Assembly (NCBI GenBank): GCA_008931825.1
Contig: QXVZ01005664.1
Location: 1 to 34,491 of the forward strand
Source: Phallusia fumigata
Lineage: Eukaryota > Chordata > Ascidiacea > Phlebobranchia > Ascidiidae
Direction of reading: 5' to 3'
Length of the DNA stretch: 34,491 nucleotides
Below, piece after piece: positions 13,401 to 25,400 of this stretch (the first letter of the stretch is position 1; each line of letters begins with the position of its first letter). The translations under genes were made by a program, and so were the position numbers. The notes under the pieces were generated by a model, which was given only the letters and a program-made list of their open reading frames with translations, did no database searches and had not been told where the DNA came from.

Positions 13401-16400
13401 GGCTGTTACTTGTATAAAACCGAAAGGTAATTTGAAATTAGTTTGTTTTAAGACAAGTTTGATTGACAAGGTGCCTAAGCTACATGCATAAATAGTACAA
13501 GCTTTGGTATTTGATGGCATATAAGACTTAAAACTTGAAATTGTTTACCAGTGAATCCATGGTTATTGTTGTATTACAATGCTATTAAACAGTAATAACG
13601 CTAATTATAACACAACTTTAATATTTGATCCAACACTTTGTTGTCTTTGCTAAGTTGAGAAATGCTGCACCAAATTGTTCTGGGTATACCATGCATCTAA
13701 ACAAAGCAGTATTGAAAAAATGTTAAAACAATAGAATTACAGTCTTTGTTGCTACATTTGTTGGAAATTGCCTAACACACAGTGCATTCGTGACCTTGGA
13801 TGCCAATATAGTGATGTGATGTATAAGACTGTTCTACAGTTTGTGTAACTTTACACATAGATACTTATCTGTCCGGCCTTCATTGTGTTTAGCTCCTGAT
13901 AGTGCAATTTGATTGCAGCTGGATAGTTGTTCAGTTTAGCGCTTGTAGTTGATAAAACTTGTTTTCTTTGTGTGGACTAATGGTGAAAGAACACAACATG
14001 CTCTCATAGAAAGTTTTGTCATGTGTTTTGGTAAACTCTGTGTCAGTGTATATGTTTGTGACATTACAATAGTTGTTTGGTGACATTTAACAACCACCTT
14101 GCATTTTTTGGTGGTTAACCTACTAGCCCCCCAAATAGGTGAATTATTTTCCTGCAGCTTATCAATGCATTTTTTCCATGAAATGTTTGGGGGTTGGAAT
14201 GAGTCTTTTACAAATGGTAGATATTGTCATGTCAGTGTGTAATTTGTTTTATTTGGCTCCATAGCCTGTTGTTACCCAGCTAACCTCCTAAAAAGGGCAA
14301 ATAATTAATTAACACCTGTTATGGATGAAATTTGGGCAGTTTGTACAACATTCCATTGTGGCATAACAATTTCTTTGTTTGACCTTATTGCCATCGCAGT
14401 TACCCAGCTAACTCTTGAAATTATCAAACAATGTCAAAACTAAATTACAGTTTTTAGAAATACATTTTAAAACATCTATTGCTGTGTTTAACCATATGGC
14501 TTAGCAGTTGACTTGCTAAACACTATAATGTTATGTGCCATTTCACTATCTCAGTTATTGTCATAATCTTGAATGAAATCAAAGTAGAATAGCTGGCTGT
14601 TCTAGGATAGTTGTTTCGAATCCAGAATATTAAATCCAAGTCTTGTATTAGTTTTGGCAGAATGACACACAAAATTGTATGTAACTAAATAACAACAAAG
14701 GACTGTTTATTTAATATTTAAACAGTACCAAGTTTCTTCTATTACATCTCCTGTAACCCAAGGGTGATTTTCCTTTGAGTGTCTAACTCTAAACAATGTC
14801 AGTAGTTACAGTAACGTATGAAGGCTGTGAAAAATGTTTGTAATCGAAAAGCCCAAGCCAGTAAGGCAACTACTATTTTCCGCCCTAATGCCACCACACA
14901 CGCACAACTAAATCAAGTTGCGCAATAATCGATGCATTCATATTTTTCCTGATGCTGCTGAAAATCGTTACTCGTTGCGCCCGTGTGGTGTTATAACTAG
15001 GGTTGGCAAGCCTGTCAATTGACCGGTCAATCGACAGCACTTTTTTTAACCGGTCAAATACGTTTCTACTTTTGAAAGCAAATATTGTCATTTTTCCAAA
15101 GCTTGCTTTAAAATTGGAGTTTAAAAGAAATTTTTTGTAAGGGGCCATCACTTTTTTGTTACCCTCAAATAAAGAAGTGTAGGGTATTGTTTTGTAATAC
15201 ACCAATTAAGTGTTTGTAACTGTACATATTTAAACAAGACTTGGGAAATTTTATAACAATGTGAAAGCTAAATGTTTTCCATTTCAAAAACCAATATGTA
15301 TATGAGCTAAAACCTTTGGGGATGTTTAGAGTAGAATATTGAATCTTTGGGGTTCGAATCCGTACATATTCTAATCTAAATTTTCCATTTATATTGGGTA
15401 ATTGGAACCAATACGATTTTATCTAAAACGGCTTGCGTAATTTGTCTACACTTTGTGTCAATGTGAGTTGCATTTACAGATGTAACAGAGCCATTCAAAG
15501 CTGCTTGTTTCTAGTTTAGCTAATACTTGGTCGCATGTTTAAGGAATTATATTGATGAAAGGCGCAACAAGTAACAGGGGTACTTTCATGATGTTGGATT
15601 TTTCACAGCATCAGTGAAAATTTAGATGCGTTGGGAAAATAGTTTTATTTGTCTCTTTGTGGTACAGGTGGGGCAAAAAATAGTAGTTGCCTTTCAATGT
15701 TAGGCCTTTCACACTTTACTTATATATATATTATTACAAACTTAGTACCTTAATAAAGCGACAACACAGCTGATATTTTTGGGAAGTTGAAAGGGAAAGT
15801 AACTTATGGTTTTATGATATCTAGTGAAGTAAATAGGCAGTCCTTATTGCTGTTTTGTTACTTGCAATGCTTCATATTATTAACTTTTAAGCAAAATTGC
15901 ATTTCAATAGTGTTAGTATTTGACCGATATTTGACATATTTGACGAGCATTTGACCGGTCAATTGACCAAATTTTTTTTGACCAGTCAAATACCCAACCC
16001 TAGTTATAACTGTCACGTTTAACTCGTGCAGCTTGGCATTTGTTAACAAATAAACAAATGGTGCTGTATCGGCGTTTTTGCGTCTGTTGATGTCACTCGC
16101 ATTCAAACAAAAAGCAGACGAATTGCGCATGCTCCTTTTGATGAAATAGTATCGATTTCAATTACCCAATATAAACAAATTTGGATATGAATCCTTAGGA
16201 TTCAATATTCTACTTTGAACATCCCTAATTGTTATTTTGTCACACTACTAAACCATGCTGAACATAACATCAATATGTTTTAATTGTGTGTTTTACAGGT
16301 TAAATAATTTTGAAAACCAGAGCAGATTGAGTATGTTAAAACTGGAAAAGATTGTGCATGTTCTTGTTATAGCACAACTAAGAGCAAAAAGTTCCTTTGA

Positions 16401-19400
16401 TGAGCTTCAGGTACTTAAAAAAGTTTGTTTGTAACTTTTAGCCGTGGTGGAATACCTAGGATAATTCTAACTATAACCTTTACATGTGTGTGGACCCATG
16501 AGTTTCTGCCAGCAGAAACAATCATGCTATAAAAACTTTAGGTAAATATGAAACCCAATGTAAAATATTGTGGGGAATTTTTCAAATTGGATAATAGTGT
16601 ATGTAAATTGTCTATGTATTGTAAGCCACAGTTTTGTGCAATGCTAAGTTTGCAAGCCAGCAGATGTAACTTAAATATATTTGCTGGATTGCAATGTAGA
16701 ATACAGTATGTCACAACAACTTCACTACATATCATCCTAAATGTAACACCTACCAGTGCATTAGGAGTGATTGGGATGTTTTACAACAGATGCATCCCAC
16801 TGGTTGATATTATACCACTGCTTTCGTCACTCAGTTGTGAAATGCAAGCTGTGATTGCGTAGTGGTAACAGAAATGAGTTTGTTATATCACACTGTAAAA
16901 TATGGTGTATTACAATTTTTCTGCTTCTATTTACAGTAGCATGTAAGGGTATATTTTGTCTGTTGAAGGGCAAACATTGTTGTTGAATTTGTAGTGCATC
17001 ACTGAAACCAAAAAAGCCTTTTAGAGTTTGCTGCAAGTCGACAAAGGTCACTGTAGGTCAGCCTATTGGCTAATGTGGCTATAGGGTTTAAATCATGCTA
17101 TTGATTTAGAGATTAATGTTAAAATTTATTTGATTAGACTCTAAAAGGTGTTCAATAATTTTTTTTAAACTTTTTTGTTCTAATTCTGTAACTGATCACT
17201 CCCTATTAACACAACTAACAACTAGCAGTTGCATGTGTGTAGCCCCACAAAATTTCGGACCCAATGCAATGAGATTATTGAATGTAATAAAGGAAATTAG
17301 TGTGGATTATGTACACAATTTATTGATAGCACAGATATGTCTTACTGTTTTGTCAAGCAATAAATAGGTGAATCATTTGACCCTGGTGAGAAAGGAAAAC
17401 TAAAAATTTAAGACATGAATTCTGAGAGTTACTTATGTCACAAAACGGCTGTGATGAGAAGGGAAATGCCCCAGGTTTCCACTTTTGTGATTGAGGAATG
17501 TTGGCATGTAATATTTGCTGGATACAAATGAAACTTTTAACAAGTGGTAGATTGCGTCTTGGGGAATACCTTAGCTCCAACCTCGATAGCACCCACAAAA
17601 TGGATCATATTAATGAATAATATATGAATTGTAGGTATAAGCTGAGGTAATACCTATTAAGCTCAGGTAATGCTAGCCTTACTTCCTCTCTTTGTTCTTT
17701 CTGTGTGTTTAGTTTTAGTCGAAAAATGCCACTTTTAACTTGTCTTAATTATATCTGACCTGTGTTCAAATACTGGAATAGTTAGGACAATAGGCCTGTT
17801 TATATCAAGATAAACGAATAGTTGTGTTTCAAGCGGCGTTTGTTTGATTAATGACATGACCACAAAAGAATTTGTTTACCCAAAACTCATTTTTAAAACT
17901 GCAAAGCGAAACAAAGATGCGATTATGTGGTAAATACACAAGTAACACTGGGGGTGCGCCGCACCTCTGTACTCTATGCCAGTGAATGTCTATGGTAAGT
18001 CATCCTTCTAATTCCACTTATTTTTTTATTTTTCTTTCCACAAGCTTTCTCTATGCACTTTTGGCATAAAAAAAAGGATTTGATTGAAATTTTAATCAAT
18101 CGAGTTTTTTATTTTGTTCAGCTGGTAGATGTAGTCTTGTTGGTGTGTCATTAGTTTCATTTTCACCCAATAAAGGTTACCCCATCAGCCCCAGAAATAG
18201 GGCAAATTATTAAACAATGTCCATGTTGGATGAAACTAGACAATTTTTAAAACATGCTGCTGTGGTATATCGATAATTTTTTTGATTCCATTGCCCTTGT
18301 AGTTACTTTGCCAACCCCCTAAAATGGGTTAACATCGTAACGTAAGAATTAGTTGAAATTCTGACAGTGCTGTGTGTAACCCTATATTTCCAGCATTTCA
18401 CCTGATGGCCTATAAAGTTTGTAGAATTTTTAATTTTTTTTTATGTATTTTTTTTTAATTTTTTTTTCTTAAATGGAAAAAATAAAAAAAAACGGTTTAT
18501 AGATGATTTTCATAAAAACTGAAAAATTGATGAAAAAAATTTTTTTTTGATGAAATATGCAAAAAATCCTATGACACGCAAAAATCGCCAAAAGCCCCAC
18601 TTTCTATCTTCTGGCGTGTATCTGGTCACATGTGTGTCAAGAAAGTTTAAAAATGCATACTCAAGCATAGATGCTGAAAATTTATGACGATAACTTGTTT
18701 TGTCTCCTACTCGAATAAGGATTTGTGTTCATGATTTACCTTCCTGTAATTTTAACTTTACAACATTTAGTTTCTCTAAACTTAGAACTTGCATGTTATT
18801 GAACAGCCTCATCTATTTTCCTATTCTCCCATATTTTAGGTGAACCACTAGAGTGTGATTATTTTCTTCACAAATATTGGCTACAGGTTGGGATTTACTC
18901 CCCCTATGGAAAGGTTATGAGAATAACTGGAATAGTTTGTATGTGGAATTGCATATGGTGAAATCAACCCTTCAAGTGTTGCAAAACTAACCTATCTGGA
19001 ATCACTTTGTTTATGGTGGTTATTATGTCTTTAACAGCAATTTTTTTAGATTAAACTTCAACACCAAATAAAAAGTGATTTTCATCACAAACTTTTACAC
19101 CATTTTGCGAATTACAAAGAGAACGTGAAAAAAGAAATTTGCTTCAAAGACCAATTAAAATTAGCTGAAACAACAATAAAAGAACACCAAGCAAGACTTA
19201 ATATTTATGCCTCACATTGTGTAAGTATACATGAGGTAAAGTTTGTTTAACACATTCATTTTACCATGCCTTGTTTTATTTCTTAACCTGCACATCGACT
19301 ATTATGGTGCTGGGCAGTTGTCTTGTCTCACTCGCTGAATGCAGAAGCATCTGATTTACATATTTTAATGTAAAAGATAATGCTTCACAGCTACTTTGCT

Positions 19401-22400
19401 CTCATGTAGACCTAAGTATCAATTTTTTGCGTATTATCGGATGTGTGGGGTGGCAATTGAAATCCTGTGATATGGAAATACAATGGAGGTTGTATGTCAG
19501 GTTGCACACTTTGTCAGTAACCCGGTAAACTTCATGGAACACCCTTTTAATTGTTTTCACTTTGTTTTTTGTTTTTTTAATGCAGTTTGTCCTTCCATTT
19601 TTGAGATGAAAGGTTAGGTGGATTTGGATGAAACTTTCACAGCTCGTAGATATAGACCCATTTGTTACCTCGTTGGCCCTCTACAGTTGGTCAAAATTGT
19701 AAACAATGTCAGAACTGGTTAAAAATATCACAGTTTTTCCAACATGCCATTGTGGTGTATCAGTTTATTTATTTGACCCTTGGCCCCAGCAGTTATACCA
19801 CCAGCCCCTTGAAATGGATCAAAATAATAAACTATGTTCAAATTAGATGAAATTTACACAGTTCGCCGATTAAACTTAAGCAGTCAGGACCTCAGTATGT
19901 TTGCTGTTTTGCAATGTAGAAGACAGTGTGGCACAGCAACATATTTATTCGTTTGGCCATGCAACACCTCCCAACATGTATAAAGAGATTATCATTTTTA
20001 CAACAGACGAATCCCAGCTGTTGATATTACACCACTGCTTTGCGTGATTGCGTAGTGTTAACTGAGATGCGTTTGCTACCTAATGCTGTAAAAGATAGTC
20101 TGTTAGCGCAATGTTGTTGTTGGATTTACAGTGCGTTGCTGAAACTGCATTGGTAAGGGTCGTTCAGAGTTTGAGGTTTGCTACGGCTCGGCCAAAGGTC
20201 ACTGCAGATCAAACTGTTGGTTAGTGTGACTGTGGGGTTTAATTCATGCTTTTGACATTGAAANACTGTTATGCGTCTTCTTTTCCTGTTCTATTTTTAT
20301 TTGTGTAAGATGACAATATTGGAAAAAGCTTCATTTTAGTGTCAGATATACTGATTTTTAAAAACTGGACATTTTTTATTACCAGGCAAATTAAGCGTCC
20401 TCTGCAATTAAAACAGTCCTTTAAAGATGATGAAAAACTTGCTTCTTTTACAAAAGAGTCACCGTTTCTGTGTGAAACCCTTGCAATGCCAATGTTTGCA
20501 GCAGAAGTTCCAAAACCGGGAAATCTGGTAAGTTGGTACTTTGTTGGAAATCATTAGAAGGCAGTGTTGCAAATAAATTATTTCGAATTAAATAAAAAAT
20601 ATCTGATACTGTCCTGTACATATATTCATGGTACTCTACAATTAAATTAGCAGCTTTAAATTAGTGTTGGTTATGGCAATTGTTGGTTGAATTCCCACAA
20701 AATACAGTGCTGGTAGCCTGATTAGGATAGTGGTATTGAAAGAGATTTTTCATGAAAAGTATTCTGGACACAATTGTAAAATTAAATGTGGATATTGTTT
20801 TTTGGGAAATAGAAATATTTGTGTGCATAAAAAGATTGCTGTTTATAAACTTTATGTGCAAAATGTCCCCCTTTAGGGTAATGAAAATATGGTAGGCCTA
20901 ATATGTGAGGACCCATGCTGCTCGGAGACATAATCATGTCATAAAATGCTTGGCAAATAATGGGACCCAATGTAAAATAATGTAGTGATCATAAATACAT
21001 ATTTGATTTGTAAACAGAGTGATATTTTATACAGAGTGGCCATATGGTAAAAGCCCCCATTCTAGTTTTTAAAAGTTGTAAAAAAAATATAAATGGGGCT
21101 TTTTTCACGTGTTATAAATTTTGCAGGTGTACTTTGATATTTGCATTACACATGTAAATTCTGCAGTAGGATTTTGGGGATACAAGTGTATGCGCAACAA
21201 TATTCAAACACTACATCACATATCTTCCTTGATTGAGGAATGCAACAAGGTTACTTTTTTGAGCACTGTTGTTTGTGTTTTTGGAGTTTATTACATTTCT
21301 ATCTGTTTTAAATTATGTGATAATAAAAAAGTGGAATTGTATTTCGACACAAGTTTGGATATAATTTGAATTTAAAGTGCTCAAAAACCATACAATTATG
21401 TATGAATACGAGTGCATGCAAGTATTTGAGGAATATTAGAATGCAGGCCATGTGTAGTTGGAGTCATGGGGGTTTTAAGCAGTGAAAGCCACCTGTATAT
21501 TTCACAGATTAGATAGAAAGTGTATAATCGGCTTTCATGCCATGAAGAGCTTGGTTACTCTTGGACCCATTGTAAAATAATGTAGTGATTACATATCGTT
21601 TTTAAATTGGTTTATAAGGTGTGTAAAATGGCAATTTGATAAAAAAAACACATTTCTAGTTTGTGACTATTTCTATTCTAAATTTGGGGTTTAACAGAGT
21701 ACTTTTCTGGCAAATTCGAAATAAATCAATGAACATCAAGGCTTGTTTTTTGTCTGGATAGCATGATATGATAATCACAAGGCATATATCAGCTTTGCAG
21801 ATAAAGGGTACATGGTAAAAGCTGTTGAGAAGCCCCTTTTTTAGTTGTATAGGTTTTTAAAAATATTCTTTCACTATTTACTTAAAACTTGAAGTTTAAG
21901 TTGACTAATAGTGGTTTTTACATGCAAGGTATCAACAAATTGTTCAAAAGAAACCAGTTTGGTGTTGGCACCTTTTGATGATGGGATGCAAGAACATTAT
22001 TATAGAGCAATCATCGTTGCAAATGATCCAGTCATTAAAGTTTGGTTTGTTGACTATGGAAATATTGAAACAATATCTTCAGCTGCTGTGTTACGCAAAA
22101 TTCCGGATGATTTGTGTCAAATTGGGTTTCAAGTAGGTTTATTTCAATACATACCTTCAGGTGTTTGATTAATTATTTCTAAAAACAGGCGATTCAGTTT
22201 CAATTGCATGGAATTAAGGTGAATGAAACTGTTTTAGAAGAAAAGGCAAAGCAGTTTTTTCAAACCCTTATTCAAGCTTCGAATAACAAAGTCAAAGTGA
22301 AGGTATGGATTTGTGCACATGATTTTTTGTACTTATCTCACTGTAAACCAGCGGTGTCAAAAACGCCATTTCATGTGACCTGTGGCTGTGGTTTCAAATT

Positions 22401-25400
22401 GTGTTAAACATGGCCCGCCAAAGTTCAAGCTATAGGATTGATGCGACGGAATTGTGACTTTACCAAAGCTTTCCATGAAACTTTATTAATTGGAAAGAAG
22501 GATGAGTATATGGTACTGATGAAACACAATTCTTATAAGGGTGTTAAAGTCATTGCGCAACCGTGCATTTGCACAAAAAGTTTAGTTTGAAAAAACCTGC
22601 TGGCCCGTCTTTCTCCAGTTTAAAATTGGCTCTCATCAAAAAAGGTTCCTGCTGCAAACTGATGCTCATGCATTGTTTTCAGGCATGTATCCAGAAATTG
22701 TAAAAAAAGTCGATAGCCCCAGTGGGTACCCTGCTAGACTCAGAAAAACAAAATGCTTTGAATGCTTGCAAACACCACAAGTTTCTGTGATGATAGTGTT
22801 ACAAACGTTAAAAGAAAGTTCAGTTAGATGGAATATGAACCAATTGACCCAGTTGAATAAACTTTAGTGGGTGTTGGTTAAAGTCAAGGGGGGCTGTCAC
22901 CAACTTAATGGCCATGAGGCCCAAGTAGTTGCTTTTTTAGCTCCCTCTAGTGGTTAACCTGTTGAACAATGTCCGATTGGGATAAAATTTTAATAGATTT
23001 TAGGTTTTGTTATTGTGTTGTATTGATTACTACATTTTACTCTATAGCAGGGGTGGTCAAGTTTCGAACGCATGGGATCGACACGATTTTTTTTCAACAA
23101 TGCGCGATCAACTGGTCGGTAACAAAATCACATTTATAACCAGAATTAATTGACTCCCCTAAAAGATTGTACTGTTGCGGCTGTTTTTTTTAATCAGATC
23201 GCAAGAAGCATCAAAGCACATATGTAACCAACCGTTTGATTGATATTTTCCTACCGCCAAGTATTTGGATTGAAAAATACCATTGTCATAATTCTCGTGA
23301 CGCCAACACAAAATCTGACGCGATCAACCAGTCGAGACTAGAAGATCGACAGGTCGATCGCGATCGACATGTTGGCCACCCCTGCTCTATAGCCACAGTA
23401 GTTACCCCACTAACCCCTACAATGGGTCAAATTATTAATCAATGTCCAAATTAGGTGAAATATGTGTCTAACACAATGAAATGTGTCTAAACACAATAAA
23501 ATGTCGGTGGTCCTGCTTTTTAAAGGTACGAAGAGGAAACAATATTAAATTAGCATATTATTTCCATTACTTTTCTAATCCAGGTATTTTTTAATTTGGT
23601 TCCGAAATCCCAACCTAAATTGAAAGGTTGTACTGATTCATTTCACTGTTGTAATGCAGTAATGAACATTATGCGACAATAAACTATTTAATGTCGACAT
23701 AGAGTAAGAACAGAGCACATTTCAACCTACCATAACAGCATTAAATTAAAAACTGGATTCGGTTAAAACATTTAAAACCTACTTTATTGCAATTAGTGCG
23801 TTTTTGTGGCTATTTTGTGTAACTTGTTGGGGTGGAATAGGTTGGAAATTTGTAGTGGTTCGGTGCGATAAAAAAGGTTAAGAAACACTGCCCTGAAGTA
23901 GAGATAGACCGATATGATTTTTCAAGGCCGATATTGATTATTGGTTGTCAAAAAGGTCGATAACAGTATTGTCACTTTTGCGATTAAACTTTTACTGTGG
24001 TTAGGCAATGCTCNAACAGAGCACATTTCAACCTACCATAACAGCATTAAATTTAAAACTGGATTCGGTTAAAACATTTAAAACCTACTTTATTGCAATT
24101 AGTGCGTTTTTTGTGGCTATTTTGTGTAACTTGTTGGGGTGGAACAATAGGTTGGAAATTTGTAGTGGTTCGGTGCGATAAAAAAGGTTATAAAACACTG
24201 CCCTGAAGAAGAGATAGACCTATATGATTTTTCAAGGCCGATATTGATTATCGGTTGTCAAAAAGGTCGATAACAGTATTGTCACTTTTGTGATTAAACT
24301 TTTACTGTGGTTAGGCAATGCTCAAGACAGGGTAGTTACACCACACAGCAAAAAACTTATTTTTTGTCGGCCATTGGAATAAAAAAGCTGATGCTGATAA
24401 TTACCAAAATGCTGATAATCGGTCTATCTCTACCCGAAAGGCTGACATGTATCCAGAAAAATGCATAATGTACAACTCTGTCGTAACAAAACATGTTTAC
24501 ATTCGTTCCGCGACACAACTCGTTGCCTTTCCCAACAGCAGGTGCTTGCTGGGTTGCAGGTCAGAAAATACAAGTCGAAAATTATCTACTGTCAGTAATC
24601 TCCTAATACCTGTGCAGGTATAAACGTTAAATCTCAACAAAAAATCATTGAAAACTTCCACGCACTTGTTACATGCAGTTTTGGAATTTAAACATTCATT
24701 TTAGTGAGTTATGGAAACAGAAGTTCAACGGAGCATTACAGTGTCGTTGTGCAACGGACCACAGGACAATTTGTTTGTTATTTAATGCGGCCTTACCACG
24801 CAGGAATATGCGTTCGTTTGCAACAGTAACTAAAGTTTCAGGCGGTAAATTTGCGTTGCGAGAAGTGCTTAAACTGCAAGACTTAACATAGTCTCACCCT
24901 ATTAAGCTCCAAGAAAGATATTTGGTATTTCATGATATCATTTTGTGACGTCATATAATTTGGCATACCCGAAAAAATTCAAAAGTCAGCGCCTATGAGT
25001 ACCATTTCTGCCAGGTTCAGATACCCAACCCGTCTGGACTGGACACTGGTTGTACCATTGTGGAAACATGTGTATGCATAAAACAACTGTGCCAATTTTT
25101 TATCAAGACTACATTGTTGTGACTTTGTTTTTCAGATCCATTCTGTTGTATCAGACATTGTCCATGTTGATTTGTTTTGCAAAGGTAACAAGCATGTCAA
25201 TCAACTTCTTGTTACTCAAAACTATTGTGAAATTTGTCCAGAAGGGAAAATATCTGAGGTACGATAGCTTTCGACAAAAGCTTTGTAAAGTAATATTTTG
25301 TACAGTCTATTTTTACAATTTAGTGCTTGTTTATTCCTTTTTTATAATTTTGGGTGACTTGCTAGAAGATAACACATTTTTGTTTCGCATAATTAGTACA

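Larger units (their letters stand above)
14586..16230 (-). mobile_element. Outer hAT-like element (TAGGGATGTTCAAAGTAGAATA family), interrupted
   Basis: The right boundary inverted reads TAGGGATGTTCAAAGTAGAATA (16230 leftward). The left boundary carries AAAGTAGAATAGCTGGCTGTTC near 14590. Read on the minus strand, 16230-16003 and 14997-14586 together align along their length with the copy at 31085-31729. The element is cut by the TAGGGTTGG element at 14998-16002. Confidence 0.65.

Noticed and set aside
15352..15362. GGTTCGAATCC resembling a tRNA B box
   Set aside because: No A box or cloverleaf around it; it belongs to the terminal region of the TAGGGATGTT hAT-like family, which has a related TTTCGAATCC near 14617.
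16548..16862. 104-codon plus-strand frame
   Set aside because: Falls within a repeat module also present at 19900-20263, where the frame is not kept.
18840..18886. Possible exon encoding EPLECDYFLHKYWLQ between exons 3 and 4
   Set aside because: Its length of 47 bases would shift the phase between two exons that already join in phase 0.
22345..22625. Possible hAT element starting CAGCGGTGTCAAAA
   Set aside because: No convincing inverted right end or target-site duplication could be found.
24673..24891. 72-codon frame in the intron before exon 9
   Set aside because: Would interrupt the in-phase join of exons 8 and 9, which completes the Tudor domain, and has no clear splice sites.
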